Origin: VBDM01 sp035651815
GTDB taxonomy: Bacteria; Pseudomonadota; Gammaproteobacteria; Burkholderiales; SG8-39
NCBI GenBank assembly: GCA_035651815.1
Contig: DASRFB010000089.1
Coordinates: 12,367 to 76,366 of the forward strand
Direction: 5' to 3'
DNA length: 64,000 nt
Part shown: piece by piece, positions 27,307-35,416 of the stretch
How positions within the stretch are numbered: the first letter of the stretch is position 1
How the letters are laid out: every line of letters begins with the position of its first letter
Position numbers and translations under genes: made by a program
The notes under the pieces: generated by a model
The model's input: only the letters and a program-made list of their open reading frames with translations
What the model was told of the DNA's origin: nothing
Database searches by the model: none

Positions 27307-28114
27307 CGTCGCAACCCGCCGGCAGCGACACGGGCTTCAGCGAGCGCTCGCGCAGCTCGGCGAGCAGCGGCGGAAGCACCTCCACCACGCGCGGCACGCT
27401 GTCGTGCAGCAGGAGGATGTCGCCGGCCGCGAGGCCTCGGGTGAGCCGGCGCAGCACGCGCCCGGCGTTGCGGTCGGCGGTGTCGAAGCCGCGCCGCGTC
27501 CAGGAGGCGTAGCGCAGGCCCAGCGAGACCAGCACCGGGTCGAGCACGGGACTGCGGAAGCCCGCCGGAGCCCGGAAGAACACGGGCTCGCGGCCCGTCG
27601 CCTGCGCGATGACGCGCTGCGCCGCCTGCACCTCGCGCCGCAGCCCGCGCAGGCCGTACAACGCGAAGACGGGCGCGTGCCGGTGACTGTGGCTCTCCAC
27701 AGTATGGCCGCGGCGCGCGATCTCGCGCGCGATGTCGGGATGGGCCGCCACGCGCTCGCCGACGCAGAAAAACGTCGCCTTCGCGCCGTGGCGATCGAGG
27801 ATGTCGAGAACGCGCGGCGTGATGTCCGGGTGCGGACCGTCGTCGAACGTGATGCAGACCTCGCCGCGCTCGACCGCGGCGCGCGGCAGGCGCGAGATGT
27901 TCGGCCCGAGCAGCGCCGATCGCGGAAAGAATACCGCCGCGCCGAGCGCGACGTAGTTCGCCGCGAGCGTCGCGAGGCCCCACGGCCAGGCGTCCGGGTG
28001 GAGCGCCACGCCGAGCACCACGGCCGCGTGCGCGAGCGCCGAAAGGCGCAAGGCGGGCGCCGGGCGCCGGGCGCCGTTCGCGCGCGCCTGCGAGCTCGCG
28101 TAGGCCTGCGTCAC
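27275..28114 (-). CDS. Polysaccharide deacetylase (NodB/CE4) family protein
   Basis: 279 residues. Two hydrophobic segments at the N-terminus (LSALAHAAVVLGVAL and LATLAANYVALGAAVFF) anchor it in the membrane. The NodB domain has ITFDDGPHPD (catalytic and metal Asp), the metal His pair in VESHSHRH, FFRAPAGFRSP and LLHDSV, so the active site is complete. It sits within the operon with GTGA coupling to the exporter gene. No sugar-related gene is nearby; it might remove an acyl group from the polyene product, which is speculation. Confidence 0.9.
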   Translation of the reverse strand: MTQAYASSQARANGARRPAPALRLSALAHAAVVLGVALHPDAWPWGLATLAANYVALGAAVFFPRSALLGPNISRLPRAAVERGEVCITFDDGPHPDITPRVLDILDRHGAKATFFCVGERVAAHPDIAREIARRGHTVESHSHRHAPVFALYGLRGLRREVQAAQRVIAQATGREPVFFRAPAGFRSPVLDPVLVSLGLRYASWTRRGFDTADRNAGRVLRRLTRGLAAGDILLLHDSVPRVVEVLPPLLAELRERSLKPVSLPAGCDDGRGDDGRDA

Positions 28115-30450
28115 GGGTGCACCGGCGCCGGGCGCGGCTCGCCGCGGCGGGCGAGCGCCGCGGAGAAAATGAGCGCGAGCATGGCGCCGGTCCCGACCGT
28201 GGACCCGATCGCGCTCAGCAGCGGCACCCGGGAGAAGGCGAGGAGCCCGAAGCCGATGATCGTCGACAGGCACGCGAACCCGAGCGACACGACGGTGCGC
28301 CCGCGGTCCTGTTCCGACGCCGCGCGCCGCTCGAAGAACAGCGAGTAGTTGGAGCCCACCGCGACCACCAGCAGCAGCCCGACGAGATGAAACATCGAGA
28401 GCTTTCCGGCGACCAGCAGGAGACCCGCCGCGGTGAGCACGACCGCGGCGACGAGCGGCGCGAGAACGTCGAAGACGCGCGCCGCCGAGCGCAGCGTGAC
28501 CGACAGCAGCACCGCGATCGCGAGCGCGCCGAGCAGGGAGTGCGCGAGGGCCTCGCGGCGGTAATCGCGGTACATCGTCTCCGACTCGCCTTTCAGGTCG
28601 ACCAGCACCGCGGAGCCGCCGCCCGCGGCGGCGACCTCCCGGGCGATGTCGTCGGGGCGCGTCACGCCGCGAAGCGGCAGCATGGCGGCCCAGCCGGCGC
28701 CGCGCTGCACGAGCAGTGCGTCGACCTTGAGCGCGAAGTGCGTCCCGTCGAGGGCGTCGCGGCCGAGCGGCGCCGCGGTGCGCGCGGCCCCGGCCTCCGC
28801 GACGAAGGGCTCGAACAGCCCGGTGCGGAACGGCAGCCCCTCGAGCGCCTTCTGCAGGTTCGCGCGCAGCTCCTGCGCCGGCGGCAGCGCGGCCTGGCGC
28901 GCGCGCTGCGTCTCGCGGCTCGGCAGCGACGTCGCGGGCGACTCGAATCCTTCGAGCCAGCCGCGCGTCACCGATCGCTCGAGCGCCGGCGCGATGCGCT
29001 CGCACGCCGCGAGCGCCGCGTCGCGGTCGGCCGCGTGGATCACCACGAGATGACGCACGTCGGGGGCGCCGAGGTCGCGGCGCAGCTGCCCGTCGAGGCT
29101 TTTTTCCTCCGCCGTGACCGGCCCGAGATCGGCGAGGTCGTCGCTCCAGGCCGATCCGCGGTGCGCGACCAGCACCGCGCCGGCGACGAGCACCGCGGCG
29201 AGGGCCGGAACGCGCAGCCTCGGCGCCCACGCGAGCAGCGACATCGCGCCTCGCTCGAGGGCCGCGATGCGCGGTCCCCGGAACGCGCCGGGGACCAGCG
29301 CCGGCAGCACCCAGCGCGTCACCGCCGCTGCGACGACGAGCCCGGCGATCGAGAACAGCCCGAGCTGCGCGAGGCCGCTGAAGCCCGAGAGCAGCATCGC
29401 CGAGAAGCCGCAGATCGAGGTCAGCACGCCGAGCCGTAGCGTCGGCCAGATGCGCTCGAACGCCGCGCGCGCCGGCGCCCCGGGCGCGATGCGCGTGAGC
29501 AGGTAGATCGCATAGTCGACGCCCTCCCCGATCAGCGTGACGCCGAAGCCGAGCGTCACCCCGTGCACCGAGCCGTAGGCTATACCCACCGCCGCGACGC
29601 CCGCGAGCGCGCCGCTCGCGACCGGCACGAGCGCGAGCCCGAGCACGCGCGGCGAGCGGTACAGCGCGAGCAGCATGGCGCCGATCAGCACCGTCGCGAT
29701 CATCGAGAAGCGCAGCGCGTCTCCCTTGATGCGCTCGCGCGCGTAGACGGAGAACACGCCGGGCCCCGCGAGCAGGAGCTTCGCCCCGGTGCCGCGCCGC
29801 GCCGGCTCGAAGGCCGCCCGGATCGCCGCCACCGCGTGCTCCTGGGCGTCGATATCGTAGCCCGCCGCGCGCGTCTGCGCGACCAGCAGCGCCCGCGTGC
29901 CGTCGGCGGAGAACCAGACGCCGTGGCGCGTCGCGGGACGGGCGGCGCCCTGCAGCTGGGAGAGCAGCCGCAGCATCTCGCCTCCCGGGTCGGACGGCAG
30001 CGCGCGGCGCATCAGCATTCCGGCCGGCGAATTGAGCATCTGCAGGTCTTCCTGCAGGCTCGCGCGCAGGCCCGCCGCGCTGTAGCGCTCGGGCGTCACA
30101 CCGGGGCTGAGCAGGTAACGGTTGCGCCAGAGGAAGTCGCGGTCGGCCTCGATCGCGGCGTCGTCGCCGTTGTCGACCGAGCTGAAGCGCGCGTCGCGAC
30201 GCAGCGCGCCCGTCACGCGCTTGCTCGCCTCGGCCAGCTTGTCCGGGGCGTCGCCTTCGATCCCGACCAGGATCAGCCGCGACACCACGCCCTCGCGCAG
30301 CTGCTCGACCAGCACCTGCTGCTCGGGCGACGGCGAGCGCGGCAGGAAGGCCGAGAGGTCCGTGCTGAACTCGGTTCGCGCGACGACGAGCACGCACGCG
30401 GCGACTCCCGCGAGCCAGGCGAGGACCGGCCAGGGCCAGCGGCGGCTCAC
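28111..30450 (-). CDS. MMPL/RND-family exporter (ApeM-like)
   Basis: 779 residues with two copies of one large extracytoplasmic loop followed by five or six membrane helices, the RND/MMPL plan. The first helix (WPVLAWLAGVAACVLVVA), the GEGVDYAIYLLTRI segment with charged residues in TM4, and the second-half counterpart VAVGSNYSLFFERR are clear. Predicted to move the polyene lipid or its carrier toward the outer membrane with the LolA-like protein. GTG start at 30450 overlaps the LolA-like stop. Confidence 0.9.
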   Translation of the reverse strand: MSRRWPWPVLAWLAGVAACVLVVARTEFSTDLSAFLPRSPSPEQQVLVEQLREGVVSRLILVGIEGDAPDKLAEASKRVTGALRRDARFSSVDNGDDAAIEADRDFLWRNRYLLSPGVTPERYSAAGLRASLQEDLQMLNSPAGMLMRRALPSDPGGEMLRLLSQLQGAARPATRHGVWFSADGTRALLVAQTRAAGYDIDAQEHAVAAIRAAFEPARRGTGAKLLLAGPGVFSVYARERIKGDALRFSMIATVLIGAMLLALYRSPRVLGLALVPVASGALAGVAAVGIAYGSVHGVTLGFGVTLIGEGVDYAIYLLTRIAPGAPARAAFERIWPTLRLGVLTSICGFSAMLLSGFSGLAQLGLFSIAGLVVAAAVTRWVLPALVPGAFRGPRIAALERGAMSLLAWAPRLRVPALAAVLVAGAVLVAHRGSAWSDDLADLGPVTAEEKSLDGQLRRDLGAPDVRHLVVIHAADRDAALAACERIAPALERSVTRGWLEGFESPATSLPSRETQRARQAALPPAQELRANLQKALEGLPFRTGLFEPFVAEAGAARTAAPLGRDALDGTHFALKVDALLVQRGAGWAAMLPLRGVTRPDDIAREVAAAGGGSAVLVDLKGESETMYRDYRREALAHSLLGALAIAVLLSVTLRSAARVFDVLAPLVAAVVLTAAGLLLVAGKLSMFHLVGLLLVVAVGSNYSLFFERRAASEQDRGRTVVSLGFACLSTIIGFGLLAFSRVPLLSAIGSTVGTGAMLALIFSAALARRGEPRPAPVHP

Positions 30451-31055
30451 GAGGCGTCCCGGGTGATGGTCATGGTCGAGCGGTCGCCGCCCGACTCGAA
30501 GACCGAGATCGTGTCGATCCCGTCGCGGCGGCCGTCGATGCGGATCTCGCGCACGACCTCGCGCATCTTCGGCTCGATCGGCACGAGCACGAGGCGCCAT
30601 TGCGATTCCCGGCCGCTCAGCTCGACACGGTAGAAGCGGTTCAACGTGCCGAGGTCGCCGGCGAGAGTCGAGCGGATGCTCTCGACGAACGCCCAGAGCA
30701 CCGGGTAGTCGGGCAGATTCAACACGCGCTTCGGCCCGCCCTCGATCTTGCCGATCGTGAGCCGCTCGCCGTCGAGGACGAGCGATTCGGGCGCGGGCTT
30801 CGTCGTCTGCTTCTCGAGGTGGCCGGGCGCGACGTACACGAGCGTCCCCGACGAGCGCAGCGGCGCGGTGAGCGCGGCGAGGTCGCGGCGCTCGACGAAG
30901 CGTCCCCGGGCCTCCTTCACCTGGGCGAGGCTGCGCATCAGGTCGGCGACTCCCCAGTCGGCGGCCGCGCCCGGCGCGCACCCGAGCGCGAGCAGCGCGA
31001 GGCCGAGCGCGAGCCGCCCGGCCGCGCGCGCGCCGCGCTCAGCTCCAGTAGTCAT
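30447..31055 (-). CDS. LolA-like outer-membrane carrier protein
   Basis: 202 residues with a signal peptide (LALGLALLALGCAPGAAA; the Cys could also make it a lipoprotein). The LolA-like fold shows in VKEARGRFVERRDLAALTAPL, SGTLVYVAPGHLEKQTTKP and VLDGERLTIGK. It would carry a hydrophobic product across the periplasm. Partner of the adjoining MMPL exporter, as in aryl-polyene clusters. Overlaps the acyltransferase gene by 17 bp. Confidence 0.87.
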   Translation of the reverse strand: MTTGAERGARAAGRLALGLALLALGCAPGAAADWGVADLMRSLAQVKEARGRFVERRDLAALTAPLRSSGTLVYVAPGHLEKQTTKPAPESLVLDGERLTIGKIEGGPKRVLNLPDYPVLWAFVESIRSTLAGDLGTLNRFYRVELSGRESQWRLVLVPIEPKMREVVREIRIDGRRDGIDTISVFESGGDRSTMTITRDAS

Positions 31056-31980
31056 AGAAGTTGAACCAGTTGTAGGGCGCGATCCGGCAGTAGTGCTCGA
31101 GGCGCGCGGCGTATTTCTGCATCGCCTGGCGCACGACCTCGTCGCGCCCGCGCCCCGCCTTGCGCAGGCCCTGCCCCGAGTCCGCCGAAGGGTCGTCGAG
31201 CCTCTCGAAATGGATGTCGTACCGGTTGCCGCCGCGGTACAGGCCGACCATGAGCACGAGCGGCTGCCTCAGCATCGCGGCGAGGCGGAAAGGGCCGAGG
31301 GGAAGCGGCGCCGGCGCGCCGAAGAACGTGCACGGCGCCGTGCCCTCGCCTTCGATGTTGCGGTCGGCGAGGATGCCGACGAACTCGCCCTGCCCGAGCG
31401 CCTCGGCCACCTGGAGCATCGAATCGACCGTGCCGAGCGGGATCACCGGCATGGCGGAGGACGGGTCGACCGCGTCGAGCACGGAATTGAGGTTGCGCGC
31501 GTGCTCCTTGTACATGACGAGGCGCACCGGCATCTCGCATTTCTCGCGGCCGAGGAAGCGGACGATCTCGAAGCTGCCCAGGTGCGCGCCGAGGAGCAGC
31601 CCGCCGCTATGCGCGTCGCGCAGCGCGGCCACGATCTCCTCGCCGTGGACGCGCACGTCGAAGCGGCCGAACTGGCCGGCGAGAAGGTACATCCGATCCA
31701 GGATCACGGCGCCGAACGCGTGGAAATGGCGCCACAGGTCGCCGAGCCGCGGCTCGCGGCCGAGCGCCTTGCGCAGGTACAGGCGCGAGGCCGAGCGGTC
31801 CGACGGCGAGAACAGCAGGAACCACAGGCACACGAAGACCAGCACGACGCGCGACGGGCGCCGCCCGAGCAGGAACGCGGCGCGCACGGCGAGGCGCATC
31901 AGCCACGGATGGCTGCGCTCGGGGCGCGCCGCCCATTCGGGCTTCAGATCGCCGGCTACTCCTTCGGCGCGGCGTTGCAT
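31039..31980 (-). CDS. Lysophospholipid/lipid A-type acyltransferase
   Basis: 313 residues of the HtrB/LpxL-like family. One membrane segment (VVLVFVCLWFLLF) precedes the catalytic HLGSFE (HX4E) in LLLGAHLGSFEIVRFLG and the later LADRNIEGEGTAPCTFFG block. Probably transfers the polyene acyl chain to a lipid or sugar acceptor. In E. coli ApeJ this domain is fused to a glycosyltransferase, whereas here it stands alone. Overlaps the dehydratase gene by 25 bp. Confidence 0.87.
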   Translation of the reverse strand: MQRRAEGVAGDLKPEWAARPERSHPWLMRLAVRAAFLLGRRPSRVVLVFVCLWFLLFSPSDRSASRLYLRKALGREPRLGDLWRHFHAFGAVILDRMYLLAGQFGRFDVRVHGEEIVAALRDAHSGGLLLGAHLGSFEIVRFLGREKCEMPVRLVMYKEHARNLNSVLDAVDPSSAMPVIPLGTVDSMLQVAEALGQGEFVGILADRNIEGEGTAPCTFFGAPAPLPLGPFRLAAMLRQPLVLMVGLYRGGNRYDIHFERLDDPSADSGQGLRKAGRGRDEVVRQAMQKYAARLEHYCRIAPYNWFNFYDYWS

Positions 31981-32264
31981 TGCAGCTCCCCTGCGAGCAC
32001 CGGCGACTCCCCGACCAGGCAGCGGAAGGCGATGCCGTGCTCCGTCGAGCGCGTGTACTCGATGTGCACGCGGTCGCCCGGACGCGTCGGCGCGAAGAAC
32101 TTCGCCGACTTCACGATCAGCGGGAAGCGTCCGGATTCGGCGCCCGCCTCGATCGCGCGCAGCGCCTCGGCGAGCAGCACGGCGCCGGGGATGATCGGAT
32201 TTCCCGGGAAGTGTCCCTCCGCCGCGGCGTGGGGTTGGGCGAAGACGATCTCGGCGGTGGCCAA
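31956..32264 (-). CDS. Hot-dog dehydratase (ApeI/FabZ-like)
   Basis: 102 residues. EGHFPGNPIIPGAVLLAEAL carries the catalytic His of FabA/FabZ dehydratases. The rest (VKSAKFFAPTRPGDRVHIE) completes a short hot-dog domain. Start inferred as TTG at 32264, directly after the ligase stop. In aryl-polyene synthesis ApeI is the dehydratase acting on the growing chain. Confidence 0.85.
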   Translation of the reverse strand: MATAEIVFAQPHAAAEGHFPGNPIIPGAVLLAEALRAIEAGAESGRFPLIVKSAKFFAPTRPGDRVHIEYTRSTEHGIAFRCLVGESPVLAGELQCNAAPKE

Positions 32265-32265
32265 G

Positions 32266-33597
32266 CTACTCGGCCTTGGTCGCGACGCGGATCAGGTCCT
32301 CGATCGCGACCCGCGGGAGCTTCCCGGTCTCGTTCCTCGGGAGCGCGTCGACGAGCATCAGCGGCCGCGGGAGGAAGGCGGCGTCGATGCGCGAGCGCAG
32401 CGCCTTCATGACGTCCGCGCGCGTGAGGCCGGGCGCGACGACGAACGCGATGAGCCGCGTCACGCCCGCTTCTTGCTCGTCGGGCATCACGAACGCGCCG
32501 TCGCGCACGCCGTCGATCGAGTTGAGGTGGTAGTTGAGGTGGGCGAGCGAGGTGCGCTTGCCGGCGATGTTCACGAGATCGCTCGTGCGGCCGTGCAGCC
32601 TGAAGCCGCCGTCCGCGTGCACGTCGATCACGTCGCCGAGGAGCACGTCTCCGGCGATGTGGCCGCCGCTCGCCCAGGTGCCCTTCGCGTCCTTGCGCAG
32701 GACCACGCCGGGCAGCGGCTGCCAGTCGGGCGTCTTGACCGTGCGCCGGCTCGCGAGCTGTCCCGCCTCGGTGCAGCCGTAGATCTCGTGCAGCGGCGCG
32801 GCGAACCGCGCCTCGGCCTGCGCGGCGAGCTGCGGCGCGAGCGGCGCCGTCGCGCACAGCAGGAAATCGGCGGCGGGAGGCGCCGCGGGCTCTCCGAGCA
32901 GCGCCGCGAGGTGCACGGGCGTGGTCACGAGCGCGCGCGGCCGCGGCAGCGCCTCGAGCTCGGCGCACACGTCCGCGGGAAAGAACGGCCGCCCGGCGTG
33001 CAGCGCGAGCGCGCCCTGCATCGCGATCAGCACGGTCGACTCGAAGCCGTACATGTGCTGCGGCTGCACCGTGCCGAGGAGCGTCCACCCCGCGCCGGCG
33101 CCGAAGCCGAGCCGCTCGGCCTCGCCGAGCGCGCTGCGCACGAGGCTGCCCCAGCGCTTGAAGTGCTCGGTCGGCGCGCCGGTCGATCCCGAGGTGAAGA
33201 CGATCGCGGCCACGTGCGACTCGGGGATCGCGGGCACGGCCTCGCTCGCGCCGTCGGGAGGCGTCTCGAGCGGCACCACGACGGTGTCGAGCCCCGGGTG
33301 GCGCACGTCGGTGTCGCACAGGCAATACTGATCGGGGTACGACGCCTGGAGCTTCGCGAGCAGGTCCGGGGTATGGTTCGGCGGCAGCAGGCTCGACTGT
33401 CCGCGAACGAGCGCCGCGCCGAAGGCGACGGCGAAGGCGTAGCGGTCGGCGCACGCGTTGAGGGCGTAGCACCGGGCCGGGAGCTGCGCCGCCAGCCGGC
33501 GCACGTCGCGCAGGTACTGATCGACGCCGAGCGCCCTGCCGTGGCGATACGCGAAGATCGATCCGCGCCCGGCGCGGATCAGTGGAAGGTCTGCCAT
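32266..33597 (-). CDS. AMP-dependent acyl-ACP/CoA ligase (ApeH-like)
   Basis: 443 residues, shorter than typical acyl-CoA synthetases. Adenylation motifs: AIVFTSGSTGAPTEHFKRW (the usual PK after the P-loop is replaced by PTEHFK, as in xanthomonadin-type ligases), EIYGCTEAGQLASR, and FRLHGRTSDLVNIAGKR. The C-terminal lysine lies in LPRNETGKLPR. It probably loads an aromatic acid starter onto ACP. First enzyme gene after the ACP. Confidence 0.88.
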   Translation of the reverse strand: MADLPLIRAGRGSIFAYRHGRALGVDQYLRDVRRLAAQLPARCYALNACADRYAFAVAFGAALVRGQSSLLPPNHTPDLLAKLQASYPDQYCLCDTDVRHPGLDTVVVPLETPPDGASEAVPAIPESHVAAIVFTSGSTGAPTEHFKRWGSLVRSALGEAERLGFGAGAGWTLLGTVQPQHMYGFESTVLIAMQGALALHAGRPFFPADVCAELEALPRPRALVTTPVHLAALLGEPAAPPAADFLLCATAPLAPQLAAQAEARFAAPLHEIYGCTEAGQLASRRTVKTPDWQPLPGVVLRKDAKGTWASGGHIAGDVLLGDVIDVHADGGFRLHGRTSDLVNIAGKRTSLAHLNYHLNSIDGVRDGAFVMPDEQEAGVTRLIAFVVAPGLTRADVMKALRSRIDAAFLPRPLMLVDALPRNETGKLPRVAIEDLIRVATKAE

Positions 33598-33644
33598 CGC
33601 TGGACCCGGGCCCGGGTTCGCCCGCGCGAGCCCGGGCGCTCCAT

Positions 33645-33944
33645 CTACTTGGTGCGGTGACGCTGAATGTGCTCGCTCAGGCTGCGCAGCGAAGCGAAGA
33701 TCTTGCGGTTGTTGTCGTCGTCCGAGCGCAGCTTGATCCCGTACGCCTTCGAGATCGCGAGCGCGATCTCGAGGACGTCGATCGAGTCGAGCCCGAGGCC
33801 GTCGCCGTACAGCGGCGCTTCCGGGTCGATGTCCGCGACCTGCACGTCCAGATTCAGCGCGGTCACGATCAGATCGGCGAGCTTGCGCTCCTCCGCGGTC
33901 ATCGCGCCGTCCCGCGGCATCGCTTCCGTTGCGAGGTTGTTCAT
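33645..33944 (-). CDS. Acyl carrier protein
   Basis: 99 residues with GLGLDSIDVLEIALAI; Ser54 in DSI would take the phosphopantetheine arm. The roughly 20-residue N-terminal extension before the four-helix domain is unusual; an in-frame ATG (MTAEERK) would give about 85 residues. First gene of the polyene-type operon and the only ACP in it. No phosphopantetheinyl transferase is nearby. Confidence 0.9.
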   Translation of the reverse strand: MNNLATEAMPRDGAMTAEERKLADLIVTALNLDVQVADIDPEAPLYGDGLGLDSIDVLEIALAISKAYGIKLRSDDDNNRKIFASLRSLSEHIQRHRTK

Positions 33945-34012
33945 GTCCCCTGTCCCTGAAATCGGCCTTATCCCGAGTGCGGCCCCAGCGCCGGGCCCGG
34001 CGGCCAGGCACG

Positions 34013-34018
34013 ATTATA
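34013..34018 (-). promoter_or_regulatory. Consensus -10 (TATAAT) upstream of the polyene-type operon
   Basis: Minus-strand TATAAT (34018-34013) lies about 70 bp before the ACP start, within the 150-bp gap after purA. The -35 region is weak (CCTTGG or CTTGGC at 15-16 bp), so an activator may be needed. It is the only promoter-like signal I see for the twelve genes. Confidence 0.5.
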
Positions 34019-34094
34019 TAGCCGCGGGCCCCCGCCAAGGCCCAATTTCGGTGCGCAAAAGTGCTCCAAAAGGAGGAGGCGGCCGGCCCGAGGG

Positions 34095-35387
34095 TCAGTG
34101 GAACGGGTGGCGCAGGACGATCGTCTCCTTGCGCTCGGCGCCGGTCGAGATCATGTCGACCGAGACCCCGCACAGCGCCTGCAGCCGCTCGAGGTACGCC
34201 CGCGCCCGCGCCGGCAGCTTTCCGTACTCGCTGATGCCGACCGTGCTCTCGCGCCAGCCCGGCATGTCCTCGTAGACCGGCTCGCAGCGCGCCGCGTCCT
34301 CGGCTCCGAGCGGCAGCAGGTCGTGCATCGCCCCGCCGATGCGGTAGCCGGTGCAAAGGCGCACCGTCTCCATGCCGTCGAGGACGTCGAGCTTCGTGAT
34401 GCACAGTCCGGACACGCCGTTGATCTGGATCGCCCGGCGCAGCGCCGGGGCGTCGAACCAGCCGCAGCGGCGCGGGCGCCCGGTGGTCGCGCCGAATTCC
34501 TGCCCGCGCCGGCGCAGCAGCTCGCCCACCGCGTTGTCCTGCTCGGTCGGGAACGGGCCCGCCCCGACGCGCGTGGCGTACGCCTTGGTGATGCCGAGCA
34601 CGTGGTGCAGCATTTGCGGACCGACGCCCGCGCCGGCGGCGGCGGCGCCGGCGACGCAGTTGCTCGAGGTGACGTACGGGTACGTCCCGTGGTCGACGTC
34701 GAGCAGCGTGCCCTGCGCGCCCTCGAACAGCAGGTTCTCGCCCCGATGGTTCGCGTCGTACAGCGCGCGCGCGACGTCGGCCACGAGCGGCGCGAGGCGC
34801 GGCGCGAGCGCGAGCGCCTCGTCGCGGACGCGGCCGTACTCGACGGGCTTCGCGCCGAGGTACTTCGTCAGGACGAAATTGTGATAGTCGAGCAGCGGCT
34901 CGAGCTTGGCGCCGAAGCGCGCCGGGTGGAACAGGTCCTGCAGCCGGATCGCGCGGCGCGCGACCTTGTCCTCGTACGCCGGTCCGATGCCGCGCCCGGT
35001 CGTGCCGATCTTCGCGTCGCCCTGGCGCGACTCGCGCGCGACGTCGATCGCGGCGTGGTACGGCAGGATCAGCGGGCAGGCCTCGGACACCCGCAGCCGG
35101 CCCTCGAGGTCGACGCCGGCGCGCTCGAGCGCGGCCATCTCGTCGACGAGCGCCTGCGGCGAGAGCACGACGCCGTTGCCGATGTAGCAGGTGACGCCCG
35201 AGCGCAGGATTCCGGAGGGCACCAGGTGCAGCACCGTCTTCTCCCCGCCGATCACCAGCGTGTGCCCGGCGTTGTGCCCGCCCTGGAAGCGCACCACGCC
35301 CTGCGCGTGGTCGGTGAGCCAGTCGACGACCTTGCCTTTGCCCTCGTCACCCCACTGCGTGCCGATCACGACGACGTTCTTTGCCAT
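34095..35387 (-). CDS. purA: Adenylosuccinate synthetase
   Basis: 430 residues. First step from IMP to AMP, using GTP and aspartate. The signature start VVVIGTQWGDEGKGKVVDWL, the IMP loop GHNAGHTLVI and GTTGRGIGPAYEDK are intact. Follows hisZ on the same strand, the usual order in betaproteobacteria. Confidence 0.98.
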   Translation of the reverse strand: MAKNVVVIGTQWGDEGKGKVVDWLTDHAQGVVRFQGGHNAGHTLVIGGEKTVLHLVPSGILRSGVTCYIGNGVVLSPQALVDEMAALERAGVDLEGRLRVSEACPLILPYHAAIDVARESRQGDAKIGTTGRGIGPAYEDKVARRAIRLQDLFHPARFGAKLEPLLDYHNFVLTKYLGAKPVEYGRVRDEALALAPRLAPLVADVARALYDANHRGENLLFEGAQGTLLDVDHGTYPYVTSSNCVAGAAAAGAGVGPQMLHHVLGITKAYATRVGAGPFPTEQDNAVGELLRRRGQEFGATTGRPRRCGWFDAPALRRAIQINGVSGLCITKLDVLDGMETVRLCTGYRIGGAMHDLLPLGAEDAARCEPVYEDMPGWRESTVGISEYGKLPARARAYLERLQALCGVSVDMISTGAERKETIVLRHPFH

Positions 35388-35416
35388 GAGCCGAGTCTAC
35401 ACCGCGCAGCGCGCGG

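Noticed and set aside
30748..33660. 970-codon plus-strand open frame
   Set aside because: Spans five minus-strand genes; Arg-rich translation without any motif.
34050..34094. Possible terminator after purA (CTCC-TTTT-GGAG)
   Set aside because: Only a 4-bp stem and an interrupted T-rich stretch; too weak to call.
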